From: Sipunculus nudus
Lineage: Eukaryota > Annelida > Sipuncula > Golfingiida > Sipunculidae
NCBI GenBank assembly: GCA_026874595.1
Contig: CM049314.1
Span: 8,362,729 to 8,426,728, forward strand
Reading direction: 5' to 3'
Length of the DNA: 64,000 bases
The first letter of the stretch is position 1; each line of letters starts with the position of its first letter. Made by a program: the position numbers and the translations under genes. Positions 36,172 through 48,300 of this stretch are shown in pieces. The notes beneath the pieces are model-generated. The model did no database searches and had not been told where the DNA came from. It was given only the letters and a program-made list of their open reading frames with translations.

Positions 36172-37409
36172 GGTACTGGCCGTTTGACCTTGTGCTATGT
36201 GACATCTGGCAGAGTTCCGATGTCATGTTGTGTACATCATCCATCATGCACATGTGCTGTATCTCACTTGATCGTTACCTGGGGATACGATACCCTCTGA
36301 AGAATCGCAACAAATCAAAAACAGTCGTAGGTGTAAAAATTGCTACTGTGTGGCTCATATCAGTTGCGATAGCTAGTCCTATCATATTCCTCAGCGTGGT
36401 AGATGAGGAAAATGTACTGCAGGGTGGTGTATGTGGCATTTTTAATAATTATTTTCTTATTTATGGATCATTAGCAGCATTTTTCATACCACTTATCATC
36501 ATGATCATTGCTTTATCATTAACCATCCATAAACTTAAGGTGCAAGCGAACATGTGTGCTAAAGACTCGAAAAAAGGAGTACCAGCCATGCGACGCTCCA
36601 TCAGTCGCTGCTCCAGCAATAGAGTCAGCATGACTCAGAAATTAGTTGTTGGAACTCCAACATCAACACACAAGCTCCTCGTGGGGAAACAAAAAAGACT
36701 TTCTACGGATAGTAAAGAAACTTCCGGGGAGGCTGAATCTATCAAATCAAAGGATGATCGTAAAACTAGTGAGAGTAACGTAGAGGATGACGAGGAATCA
36801 ACGGTAAGTCATCGGACACCTCTGATCCCAAAGAGAACCCTTAACTCTATCCTAAACGCATCATCAGCTGCTGCAGCATCAGGCACTCACCAACCTCTCC
36901 ACAACGGGAGCGCAAAAACTAACCCAGAATCCACCGTAGTCCCTCGCTTTCAAACGTTAGTCAAGAAGCATAAAGCAGCTATCCAGGCTGCCAGTATTCT
37001 CATTGCAAAAAATAAAGAAAGTGCCACCAAGAGGCAACTGGCAACAGTGAAAACAGAACAGAAGGCAGTGAAAGTCCTAGGCACGGTATTTGCCATATTT
37101 GTTGTGTGCTGGGCACCGTTTTTCTCATTGAACTTCGCTAATGGTATTTGTGATACCTGTGAAATAAGTGTGATTATCTTCAAGGTGTGCTTATGGTTGG
37201 GGTATGTATCCAGTACTCTGAACCCGATCATATATACAATATTCAATAGGAATTTTAGGAGGGCGTTTTACAGGATACTCTGCTGCAAGTTTCGCATGAC
37301 CAAACGTAAAAAAACAGGGAGCACAATTGCACTTAACGGAGTAAACTGTAAAGTAGCGAAACTGGACTCCTCGGTCGAATCTCACTTGATGGACCATTCT
37401 GCTGTATAG
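36172..37409 (+). CDS. HTR2: 5-HT2-like serotonin receptor, coding exon 2 (residues 112-523)
   Basis: Together with 29048-29381 this gives 523 residues. Aminergic receptors bind the ligand amine through D3.32, here D128 in WQSSDVML. LDRY is at 144-147, W172 is the TM4 Trp, and C121 and C199 are the loop disulphide pair. TM5 has G210-S211 and P218 (GSLAAFFIPL, close to the 5-HT2 pattern), TM6 has CWAPFF (W425) and TM7 has NPIIY (462-466). Helix 8 ends with two Cys, a likely palmitoylation site. The phrase SIMHMCCISLDRY also points to 5-HT2, a Gq-coupled class. The third intracellular loop is long (about 235-410), rich in Ser, Lys and Thr. The C-terminus SAV is a class-I PDZ ligand, as in vertebrate 5-HT2A/2C. 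Other aminergic receptors are less likely but not excluded. Confidence 0.9.
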
Positions 37410-37719
37410 GTCTGACATATCACCTTCATCAAAATCACATGATTAATTGTGAAATCACATGATTAATGTTGAAATCACATGATCAATGTTTGTAAAAATT
37501 ACTGAAACGGTGCCACTTTCTTATTTGTCTTTCACTTAAACCAGCTAAATAATTTAACATCACAAGAGATTTCTGTTGAGTCTTTTCAAGTGATCATATT
37601 TATTTATTCTCTTTCATGTTATGTACGTAATATAATTAGTTAACTCTGATTCGCTGTGAAGTTGGAACTTGTTCAAAGACAGGATTAAGTGCTGAAAAAA
37701 TGCCACTGATGTTAATAAA
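37410..37719 (+). other. Probable 3' UTR with polyadenylation signal AATAAA (37714-37719)
   Basis: The stop TAG is at 37407-37409. The first canonical AATAAA downstream is at 37714 within 'gatgttaataaaatta'. A 20-bp sequence is repeated three times near the start of this region (listed separately). The real cleavage site is not determined. Confidence 0.55.
37432..37491 (+). repeat. 20-bp tandem repeat x 3 in the putative 3' UTR
   Basis: Units AAATCACATGATTAATTGTG, AAATCACATGATTAATGTTG and AAATCACATGATCAATGTTT start at 37432, 37452 and 37472. The exact 20-base period and few changes indicate recent expansion. Confidence 0.9.
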
Positions 37720-38493
37720 ATTATTATAAACTTAATATCTTGTTTTATCATCCCTGCAAAGACATTTTGAGTGATTATGACTGATACCACCATTCAGCAC
37801 AAGAAAAATAGTTTTCTGTTCAAACTTACTGGCCCATACCTCCTATTTTGCCATCCCTACAACTCATTAGAGTCATCTACACAATTTCAGACATATAATT
37901 ATAAAATAGACTATTGTTTACCTATTTTCCATTTCACAACAAGAGATTATTTCAGAACTAGTTGCACTGACCTTTTTATATCAACTCAATATCTTAGGGG
38001 GACACTTAGCAGAGTGACATGTCCATGCCTGAGTTGTAAAAAGCTTACTTTTCAAGCCTCAACTACCAGATATTGTAACCAGACAGCACTTGGCTGCATC
38101 TTGCTTAACCTTGTGTGTTTATTGGATGTAATGAAAGTCATTCAATCGAATCAGGTGTCAGGTGAGCAGGCCAGCTTAAATCTTTCAACCCATCCTCCCA
38201 CATGTTTACCAGTCATGAGAATCTGGTGAATTGTCCTCCCCTGTACCATACAGCTATCACTAAGCTACCCTACCCCAACCCCATTCTGAGAGACTTCTGT
38301 TTATGAGCGAAGGAACTAGAATTTTATTTCAACTAAGATAAATAAAATCCAGAAATTCTCTTTATGCACAACACAAATGTATTTGAGGCTTCCCAAATGA
38401 TGACAAACTGTTTCCATCAATAAGTTTTTGGAAATGTAAACACATTCTTAACAAGAGCACTGCAAACATGCATTATACGCCCTTTGTATATCT
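37720..38493. other. Downstream intergenic DNA, no gene recognised
   Basis: A 152-codon open frame (37771-38229, +) covers much of this stretch. It has no motif, no signal peptide-like start and ordinary base composition, so I treat it as chance or as further 3' UTR. Confidence 0.5.
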
Positions 38494-38935
38494 GGTGACC
38501 TCTGACCTCATTAAATATGTGTGAATTTTTATGAGAATGTAATTCAGGTAAGAAACTCTGTTAGTAAATATGTACGAGTTTCATGTAAATCTATAGGAAT
38601 AACTGTTAAGTCACCACAGTACCTCCAAAGTGTAGTGACCTCTGACCTCATTAAATATGTGTGGATTTCGCTGGAAATAAAACTTATGCGAGATAATTTA
38701 CTAATTGACATTTCTGAAGAGTTTTATTATAATCCTTCATATTCTTCGTAAGTTATTGTGGCAACATAACAAAGTGGCCTTATGACCTTATTAAATATGT
38801 GTGGATTTTGCCCATAATCAAACTCGGGCCAGATAATCTATTGGTAAGAAGCTATGGAGTGTTTGGTGAAAATCACCATGGTAGGTTATCACGGCGACAA
38901 TAAAGGTTAATGGACAGACAGTAGGTATACCATAA
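38494..38935 (+). repeat. Tandem repeat of about 140 bp x 3 with DR1-type sites, ending in GGACAGACAG
   Basis: Units begin with GTGACCTCTGACCTCATTAA at 38495 and 38635 and with a decayed version at 38774, each followed by 'aaatatgtgtg.attt'. Later parts of the units carry 'caccacagtacctcc'-like and 'agataat.ta.t' segments. The array ends with 'atcaccatggtaggttatcacggcgac' and 'ggttaatggacagacagtagg'. The GGACAGACAG end is like those of the tandem-core elements in this window, so this may be another element of that kind with a different core unit. The frame 38521-38751 is part of the repeat. Confidence 0.75.
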
Positions 38936-40545
38936 TATTCTTGTTATAAGACGGGCAAATAAAAATAGCATTATATAATAGTTTTCAAACATACTATCTG
39001 GATGACGGCATGATGTACAACATATTATTTGAAATATTTGCATTTCATATTTCCTGTCAATACACACAATTCCAGTTCGCAATATATGATATTCCAAATA
39101 GAAATGATCCGATGAATTTAAGATCCATATGAATTAAAGATTTCAAAATTTTATCCAAATCAAATATGGAAATATATCTCCTGGTATTTGAAAGACAGGT
39201 ATTTCACATGCAGAGACAAATATAACCAAGATATCAAAATCTTTTTAGAAAATGGTGGAAATACCTTATATTCTTCATAATTTGTTTATTTCTTCTGTAC
39301 TAATATTTTCTTTATTTTCTTTTTTTATAGTGAGAAGTTCAAATGAACAAATCTCAAAATTTTTGCTTCATAAACTGAGTACCGGTAGATATTATTTCCT
39401 TTGTGGATGAATGCCTGGTTTCTCGAATGACCTCAAACGCCCAGGTTAACTTTCCATTTGGATTAAAGAATGATACCCACAGCCCCTATCTGATAAACAT
39501 TTTCTCTCACACAGTGATAAAAGTAGGTCTAACTTATGTAAAGAGAACCTATTTTGACTGTGGCTGGCCTTCCACTGGCCGAGTCATGGAACATTGTGTA
39601 ATACAGGACCCAACATTGTGTAGAGATTTGATTACCATTGCAGAAGATCCAAAGAACAAGCTGTTCACAACATTATGGACAAATTGATTGATTTCCTGAG
39701 TTGGTTAGTGAGAGGAGTGATCCAGATCTAAGTATAGGTTGACTTCGTTTCTACCCATATGTAATTAGCTTCATCATCCTGTCTCTCCTCCGAGGAACCA
39801 ATGACAGACCTTATAAGATAAGTCACTGAGAAGTACGGGAAAACATTTAACAAATTTATGCTTAAAGAACATGACCTTTTGGATGAAATGACCTTATATG
39901 ATAGTAATTCTTGTGTAAAGAGAGAGAGAGAAAGAGAGAGAGAGAGTGTTAGTTTTATTTAATGTTACTTTTTGGACTGATTGATAATGTATGTGATAAC
40001 CTACGAAAGGATTGATATTTGATAAGCATAAAGTTTTAAAATTTGTTTGTCATGATTCACAATATATAATCAACACTAAATAATTATGATATAAAGAGAA
40101 ATATACCCTTTAATCTGAAACTTAAATTATTCCCAAGTGTTTCTGATGTGAACCAATCACAGACAGATGTCCTTGTAATCATAAAGTTATCTTTTAAAAC
40201 ATAAATGAATGACTAAAACAATGTCAAAGTATTACTAAAATACCCTACTGTGTATACGCCTCATTCTTAGTTCAATCGAATCAAATCAAATCAAATGACT
40301 TAAACAATGTCAAAGTATTACTAAAATACCCCACTGTGTATACGCCTCATTTGTTGTCCAATCAAATTTATTATTTTATTACTTATCTTCTTGTTTGTGA
40401 AAAACATTGAACAAGTTTAGGGACTTCAATTAACTCATAAGTTGTTCCTGTATATTTTCAAACAGCAACAATTCTTAATTTAATTAATACACAGATATAA
40501 TTATCAAACTTGATCCGTGACAATAAAATACTACATGTAAATGTA

Positions 40546-40576
<31 letters not shown>

Positions 40577-43180
40577 CTGTAAATATTTTATTTTTTTAGA
40601 TTATACAGAATATGTATAATATATAAAGAGCAACTTGACAAATAAAGACTTTAAGACATTTATTTGTATGTGCATTGATGAGAAAGAATAAGCAAATTCA
40701 GGCAATTTTTCAAACTTTTAAGTAGTGTTTGTTAGTTTAACTAATAGGGAGTCATGATCTGATATAAATGAGTAGGCATTATAATTACCAGTAAAAATAA
40801 TACAAGTTATTCATACATCTGTGTTTCATATGAGTACATTTTAAGTAATTCATTTTGATTAAATAAATGTGGTTTAAGTTATTACATACAAAATAAATTG
40901 TGTCTAAAGTATCTATAAATAAACTTACATAACTGCAGAAAAGTATGTTTCTAAATATTGTAAATGACCACGAGGACTTGTGGAAAGACTTCATGAGATT
41001 GGTACCAAAAACGTTCTAAAAACATCCTCCAGGGCCTTGTCATATTACCAGCCAAGGCTGCCAGAGGCATGGTAATTTTTAACCATACAGCGAGTGCAGT
41101 TCATGCTTAATGATGTATAAGCCAGGCTGACTGGCACAAGGAAAATATAGATTCTTCTTTGAAGCCCATTTCATGCTTTCAAGGCTCAAGTCCATCTGTT
41201 TCAAAATCCTGGGTGAGCTAAAAATATCATTATTGAACAAAATATGTTAGTGGTGTTATTTCAATAAAAACTGTTACACTGCTTCAGTGATGGAGTTCCG
41301 TTTTTAGTAATAAATTCATATTTTGTAATATTATCATTTTCTAATTGCATTATCAAAACCATATATATGTCACTGGTTAAAAAGAAATTGAGCATAAAGA
41401 GAGTATCATTGAATAATTTTAAACAAAAATTCAGTTTTATATTCTCATTCTTGCAGAACAGATTGTTCAGTGCTGCCATCTGGTAACTGAAAGATAAACT
41501 ATACCACAGCACCTCAGTGACTGCATTTGAGACGTTGGAAGCTCAACAGGATGGTAATTAGGCAGTCTGTGCTAATTTTATCAGTAAGGTGTGTCTTTAC
41601 TCAGCCTCTACTTGATGACTATCTATATTTAAACTGACAATTTGATTACAGAGGTTAGGTCTACTGCCTGTAGGTAGCACTATATACTGCATGAGGATGA
41701 AGGTTACCACATGATAAGATTGATATGTTATTTTTAAGCCAGCTGGATTTCTTGTTTTACATGCACCGGGCTAGGTATAAACCAGAAGTCATCACCGGCC
41801 ATTAACACGTTAACACAGAGCAAACCTCACCATCATCAGCAGATATTTCACCATTTTGGTCTGGTAGAGTTTAAAAAAGAAACTCCCCCCCCCCCCCCTC
41901 CACTGCCACATTCCCATGTCTAAATGTCACTGATGCCAAGGAATATTCATAAAGGTCAACTAGTGGTGAACACATTAACACTGAATGATTTAGCTAGTTC
42001 TGGTTGGCTGTATGGCTGTAAGCTCAGGTATTACTGCCAGTTCAAGACAAAATCAGATTCTGAGAAAATAACATTGTGTGTATTTCAAACATTTTTATCA
42101 GTGGCCACGCTTGTTTGAGATGAAGGGAACAAATCATTTTTTTACCATAGTACTCAGGGCAGCAGAGAAACATGAACCCCTTTTTCCTTGTCCTTATACA
42201 CATGTCTCAGAGGATGAAAAATATTTATTAGAAATCTAAGGTTATTACAGAGTGCACTGGGATTTCATTTTTGTGTTACTTTTTCCACTGCAAGGGATCA
42301 TCGTACGCAAAACTATGCTAAAGTGATGTATATGTTCTGTCACATGATATCATCAGTCCTAATTGGTTATTATTGGATACCGATCTGGTTTGAAAATAAA
42401 TATTTATTACAAGATATCAATCACTTTTTTACTGACCTCTGTTCTTAAAATGATTATAATGATATTAAAATACTTGAATATTTACTAGAATATTTTGATG
42501 CTGGCAACTTAATATCACCCAGTGTTTTGGACGGAATTATTGTGATAACATTCACAATCCTTTACAAAAAAATTCTTTGTGAATTGGCCATTAGCTACCA
42601 AGACTCCCAATTTTTTTTTAAATTTTCAATCTAGTTGTTCATTTAGTTGCCATCAAGGGTGCCTATGCCATAAAACAGACTGCACTTTTTAGTTACTCAA
42701 CACACCACCAGATGTCACACACATTCAGGACAAAGGGTCAGATTGTTTCAAATGCTAAGTCTATGCACTATAAAACACCCTTAGTTTATAACTACTAAAA
42801 TTCATACTCACAGAAGGTGATGCACTCAGAAACAGCTTGAACTTACCTGCAAAAAGAAGAAAAAACGTTTTATTAAATGACCCAATGACAAATTATTTAT
42901 GATATGTAATGTGAGATTAAATACATTAATTTTAGAGTGAAATGTTTCATAAAATTGTTATTCCTGAAACTTTAACGGTTCTTATCTGAAAAGATATTTA
43001 GATTGTGAACATTTCTTATATTTCTCTGGTAGAATGGTACTGATAATCACTGACAAAATATATTTATGAAAATATTCCTTGTAGTCTGTAGTACTGAGAT
43101 TTTTGCAAAGCTGATTATGGACTTGGTTCAGAGAAGAAATGCATTTCTTTATGGCACAGTATGTATCTGTGTATACATAT
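38936..43180. other. Intergenic DNA, no gene recognised
   Basis: The stretch holds a GA microsatellite (39917-39947), a short tandem duplication (40211-40375, listed separately), a TA microsatellite (40549-40576) and a C tract (about 41885-41898). Open frames reach 94 codons (39403-39687) without recognisable motifs. Confidence 0.6.
40211..40375 (+). repeat. Tandem duplication of about 86 bp
   Basis: 'aaacaatgtcaaagtattac', 'taaaataccc.actgtgtat' and 'acgcctcatt' occur twice, starting at about 40216 and 40302, with one or two changes. The units are joined by a short (AATCA)n run. Recent duplication; no coding. Confidence 0.85.
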
Positions 43181-43181
43181 T

Positions 43182-43267
<86 letters not shown>

Positions 43268-43373
43268 GGTGTGTGTATATGTATATATGTACACATATAT
43301 AGGTATTATACATATATGTATATACACATATATATATATCAAGCATTATCTTCATCATATATATATATATATA
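43181..43373. repeat. (TA)n microsatellite cluster
   Basis: Long TA tracts with CA/GTA interruptions, then a second TA block (43354-43373) that runs directly into the TIR of the transposon at 43374. Open frames of up to 106 codons on both strands here are translations of the microsatellite (alternating Ile and Tyr). Confidence 0.95.
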
Positions 43374-44596
43374 CAGTGGAACCCCACAATTACGACCACC
43401 CTGGGGACTGAGCAAAGTGGTCGTAATTTGGGGGTGGTCGTATTTGTGAAAGTCTTACCTTGGTCGCATATAACACGCTAATGTTTAATGTGTATCAGTG
43501 TGTATCTATTGCATATCTTTAATGTGAATTATAACAAAATATTTTACTTAGGGGAGGACCCTTATTATATTATTTTGTGTGTGTAGCTGAATAGATAAGT
43601 AAACTGTTATATATTTATTCATGATGAAAATTAATATACATATACACATACGTAGTGACTGATAATTACACTAGAGGCAATGCGAAGTCAACCTACTGAA
43701 TACATATTGAACATAATACGTGGCTGTCATATATTTAGCTTTCTGCTTGAGTATATATTGCGTGCACTTGAGTTTTACCGACGCTAAACTGCCGAGCCAG
43801 TTGGTGCAGACTGCGTCCTGGTGTTGCCGCCTTGATTAATATCACTTTCCACTTCAAGGATAGCTCTTTCAGAGGCATGGTCGCATATCAGCAAACAATT
43901 TAAATGCAAACTAAACCAGTAGAGAAATAAACTGACAGCGGTCTATCAGATAAGGCAAGCCAATGTGTGGGATTTGCCCCCATGCAAGCTTTATTTATAC
44001 ATTTTACTAACTGATCAATACTCAGTGTAAGAAAGGTATGAGCACATTTAGGATTAACTAGGTCGTTAATTTGACCAATGAGGATCAAACAATATGTGAT
44101 GAGTTGAAATACTAAGCTCTCACCCCCGCACTTAGGGTAGCTGTAATAGAGGTTATCACTGAGGGGCAATTAGTATCGCAAGCCCAAGACCCTAGGGCAG
44201 ACCGGCTTATTAAGTAATCAGGCTGATGGTTACCCTCTGTGATCTATAACTTACACCTAAACGAGTCTCAGCGCAGACACCGAGTCAGAAAGATATGCTG
44301 AACAAGGTTGAGAAACCTTGTTACACGTTTTGATCTTTTGTTAAGGTGCCTGTGACACGGGGCAGCCATTGACTCGTGACAAATGTTGTTTCAGTACTTC
44401 TCGGCGGTGGTCGCATTAGCGGGGTCGCATTAACGCCAGGGCCAGAAAATCTGGTCATAATTCTGAATTCAGGGGTGGTCGTAATTTTGAGTCATTTATA
44501 AACATCAATAAACTTTAAAAAATCAGGGCCAAGCAAAGTGGTCGTAATTGTGGGGTGGTCGCAATTGTAGGGTTGTTGCAAGGCGGGGTTCCACTG
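43374..44596 (-). mobile_element. Pogo/Tigger-like DNA transposon, internally deleted (1223 bp)
   Basis: Perfect 12-bp terminal inverted repeats (CAGTGGAACCCC at both ends) are flanked by TA (43372-43373 and 44597-44598). The subterminal regions carry many copies of GTGGTCG(T/C)AATT, for example near 43420, 43436, 44404, 44476, 44540 and 44555, probably transposase-binding sites. On the minus strand a helix-turn-helix of the CENP-B/pogo type survives (43735-43878). No DDE catalytic domain is visible and the element is about half the usual autonomous length, so it would depend on a transposase in trans. Confidence 0.85.
43735..43878 (-). pseudogene. N-terminal helix-turn-helix of a pogo/CENP-B-type transposase (47 codons)
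   Basis: ATG 43878 to TAA 43735 on the minus strand. The peptide opens with MPLKELSLKWKV and continues with a helix-turn-helix of the psq/CENP-B N-terminal type (SLHQLARQFSVGKTQVHAI). In full transposases this region binds the element ends, is followed by a second CENP-B-type DNA-binding domain, and is then followed by a DDE domain. Here a stop comes right after the first helix-turn-helix. A short DNA-binding peptide could in principle still be made, but the simplest view is a deletion relic. Confidence 0.75.
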
Positions 44597-44637
44597 TATA
44601 TCTATATCAAGGCCCAGATCCCAATCTGGACCAGATG

Positions 44638-45392
44638 CTGATTGGGATTTGGTCCGGCCTAAACCCCGATCATTAACTTTTAGGAAAGAAAATGAGTTCC
44701 TGTCTGAACTTATCCATGTTCAGGTCAGCCCAGACCTATATTCTGAGCATGCCTATATCCCTGACTGGATGTCTGAAATTATAACTTAATAATTAATGAC
44801 AAATCTTAATTTAGTTTGTTGACAGTGTAAAGTATTCTACCTTAATATCTACTAATATTTAAGTTTGAATTTATTGAGTGATTATATTTATTATAATTAT
44901 TTTTCAAGTCCTTGTATTATTGTTCAAGTTAATTTTTTTTATGTATTTTCATCAGATTGTTTATTCAATTTTTTATATAACAATTTTACTAGTATAAGTT
45001 GACTCACTCTGTAAATAAGTGTATATATTTTGATGCGTTTTGTAGGTAGAAAAAATTGTTAGATGGATGAAAAATATTAGAAGTTCAGTATCACATAAAG
45101 TTTACAGTCCCCAGTTTTAAAATAAGGATACTCTTATATTGTATCAACTCATGAACAGCTAACATTCAAGTGAAGAATCCTGATTTCATGAAAACCAACA
45201 ATTTATAACTTCTTTTATCGACATTTTCAACTATATATACAAATATATATTCATATTTTTATTACATATATTAAAATATATATAAAATAAAATTTTTCAC
45301 ACAATTTGGTTTTTTATTATTTTCATGTCTTAACCTGGTCGAGACCAGATCCTGATCAGGGTTTATGCCAGACTGAATCTCAATCGCTGATC
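44638..45392. repeat. Inverted repeat pair (about 36-bp arms, 680 bp apart)
   Basis: Left arm 44638-44672 (ctgattgggatttggtccgg, then cctaaaccccgatca) is about 75% identical to the reverse complement of 45354-45390. It could be the ends of an old element next to the pogo-like transposon or a chance remnant. No target duplication was recognised. Confidence 0.4.
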
Positions 45393-48300
45393 ATGCAGGA
45401 AACAGATGAATAAAGTATCATATAAATAGCCATCAAAACATCTGTTATAATAATGTATTTTAGTACCCAATAAATATAAAATACCCTTAACATTACTCTG
45501 TGGGCTTCTGTACAGTGAAACATTGTGAACAGAAAACCACACACCCCAACAAAGAACTCAAGATGCCTTATTTTCATGGCCAAAAAACGGTTAACGTGGC
45601 AGTATTGTAAAATAAGAATTAGAACCTACTCAGAATCACAATAGGTGTTCTGCATTGTGAGTAACTGTTTTTGGACTTGCCTATTCAACACTCCATGTGA
45701 CATGTTGTACATCAAACATTACATATGTGCAACATAGAAATAATTGGTACTGCACTAAATAGTCTTAAACATGTCAATACTTAATCATGAGCAAATGTAA
45801 CTAATACAAAGCATACACCCCTCTATAGTAATCAACACAATGTGTAGATCTTGAGTGTATCACAAATGACGTAACTATAGATCCGTACAAAATACCCGAC
45901 ATGACAGGATCTTATCAGAATAAGACCTGCAGGCAACGTGATGTACTTTATCACCGCAGTTGATAAATTCCTATGGTCTGGTTGGCTGAGTTGTTTCGCG
46001 AGGCTTGACAGATGACAGAACTATCAATCAATTGTATCCCTACACTGCAGTGACGAAACTTCAAGTTCATGAAATCGCACCGTGTACCGAACAATGTTAA
46101 ACAATGATCGAAAGCTTAATTACTTGAATAAATAGCAAATAATTATCTAATTTATTGGGTCAGGCCAGGGTTAATGAAACAATCATTTGGGAGACAGATA
46201 TTGTAGTTTTTATACAAATCACCAGAGATATGCAGTTACAACAACTCCTTTTTCACACATTCAGTAATGACATTTTTTATACTACATCATTGAAGACATC
46301 ACTGATGAAGACAAAAGTGATGAAGATAACACTAAAAAAGAATATATTAATGAAAATAAAACAGATAAGAACAACACTGTTGAAGATATCATAGATGAAG
46401 ATAGACACTACTTAAGATAACATTTATTAAGATAATAAGCTCAAGACAAAACTGATGAAGATACAATTGATGAAAATTACAAGATGGAGACAAAAGTGAT
46501 GAAGATAACATAGATGGAGACAAAAGTGATAAAGATAACACTGATCAAGATAAGAAAATGACAACAAAAACTGATGGATGAAGATAACATGGATGAAGAT
46601 ATCAATATTGAGACAAAACTTATGAAGATAACATGAATAAAAAAATATGAAGATAAAGATTTAGCACCTGTTACTTGGTGAAAGTTTGAAAATAAACAGC
46701 TGTCTTTGTTATGGAGGAGAGAACATTACTTTCTCTGGTGGTAACAATGAATTCTTTCCTGTTTGATTGATATCATTTCTGTTATCAAATCTGTAATTAT
46801 ATCTCACTGATTTTGTTTAGGTATAAACTAAAATGTATCAGTCTAGACTACCAGTAAGTATCCATGACTAACAAGTCAATATTGGGTGTATCAAACTCAA
46901 TTTCATTTGCTGCCAGTGCCTGGCAAACATAATTAAGTCACAGACTGCCTATGGCAATAAAGTCCAAAATACAATCTTTTTTTCTTAAAGAAGTGAAAAA
47001 TTGTAATAACAATATTGTTTTGGGGACTCTCCATTAGTCAATGTTTAAGTCAGATATTTGTTACATTCAGCTGTCAGCAACAAATATTTAGCTGTTAAGT
47101 GTATAATAAACACAAGCAGTGAAAATTAATTACAGAATGTCCTGTCTGGAAATAAGAATTAATATTCATTTTTTTTTTTATAATTCCTTTCCATATCTAT
47201 TCTCTAGTACAAACAACACATGAACCATATGATGCAAATACTTTTCAGTAATCAATATCTGTTGTCATTCAGTATAAAAAAAATTATATAAATTTAAGAG
47301 GAATATTTGTTGTCTATATAGAAAATGATAGCCACTTTATAAAACCAGAGGAAGACAAAGAAAGCAATGCCCACAAACCACACAAAGTAAGCACATAAAG
47401 TAACAAAGTTCTTAAAAATAATGGGGAAAATACCTAAATACTTGATTAAGCTGATGTAAGTATACACTTTATATCCCGGAACAATATATTTTCACCTTTT
47501 TGTCCTCTGATAAAGGCAGCAGTAGTGATTTGGATATGCAGGATCATTTTATTATTGTATTATTTTCTGGCCATATCTGTTGTGTCCTTCAGCGATGACA
47601 AAAATTCCTTATCAGATAATGTATCTGTGCATTTTATGTCTTGTCTCATAAACAAGCCTGCTATCAGTGGCCATTTTTCTGGGCTACATCCCCTGCAGAC
47701 AGCTGATACATCAACCAGGGATGACGCCCACATCTTTAGCCATCACAACACTGTGGTTTCTGATGTCGATATGGACTCATCTTCATCACTAGCCTCAGGA
47801 TTAGTCAGCCAAATTTAGTTCATTAGCTGTTAATGCCCTTAGGAGAACGCTAGTCATTCTAACCATGAGCTGTAGTGTTGGGAACTGGCTGTAATTCAAT
47901 GATTGATCATCATTATAAATCGTTGACCTCTACAGCTTGATAATCGGAAATAATCAGTTTTTTATGATAATGAAGTGTATCACAACAGCTTTATATACAC
48001 GCCAACTTGCTGGTTAATATGTGATAATTCTACAGTCTTCTTGTTAACTCAGGGATGAAGTTATTAGTGAACACAGAATTTTCTAAAGTTGCTGGCATGA
48101 ATTTTATGAACACATATTTCCTCATCACAGAGCCAAAGGTCAACAACCAATGAACAGTTCATCTAAGGCTCTGACATCTTGCACATCACAACATTCAGTT
48201 CAGAACAGGTTTCATGCACACCATTATTTTTCACCTGTCTTTAGAAAACGTGCACCCACTTTGGCATGTCCATCTTGTTATGTAAATGTGACACTTGAGC

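Noticed and set aside
36950-37246. 98-codon minus-strand frame inside the receptor exon
   Set aside because: It is the antisense shadow of the TM6/TM7 coding region.
37771-38229. 152-codon open frame downstream of the receptor
   Set aside because: No domain, no splice or promoter context and no unusual composition. It is best read as a chance frame in 3' or intergenic sequence.
43066-43481. Several open frames of 78-106 codons on both strands
   Set aside because: They are translations of the TA microsatellite (alternating Ile/Tyr) and its flanks.
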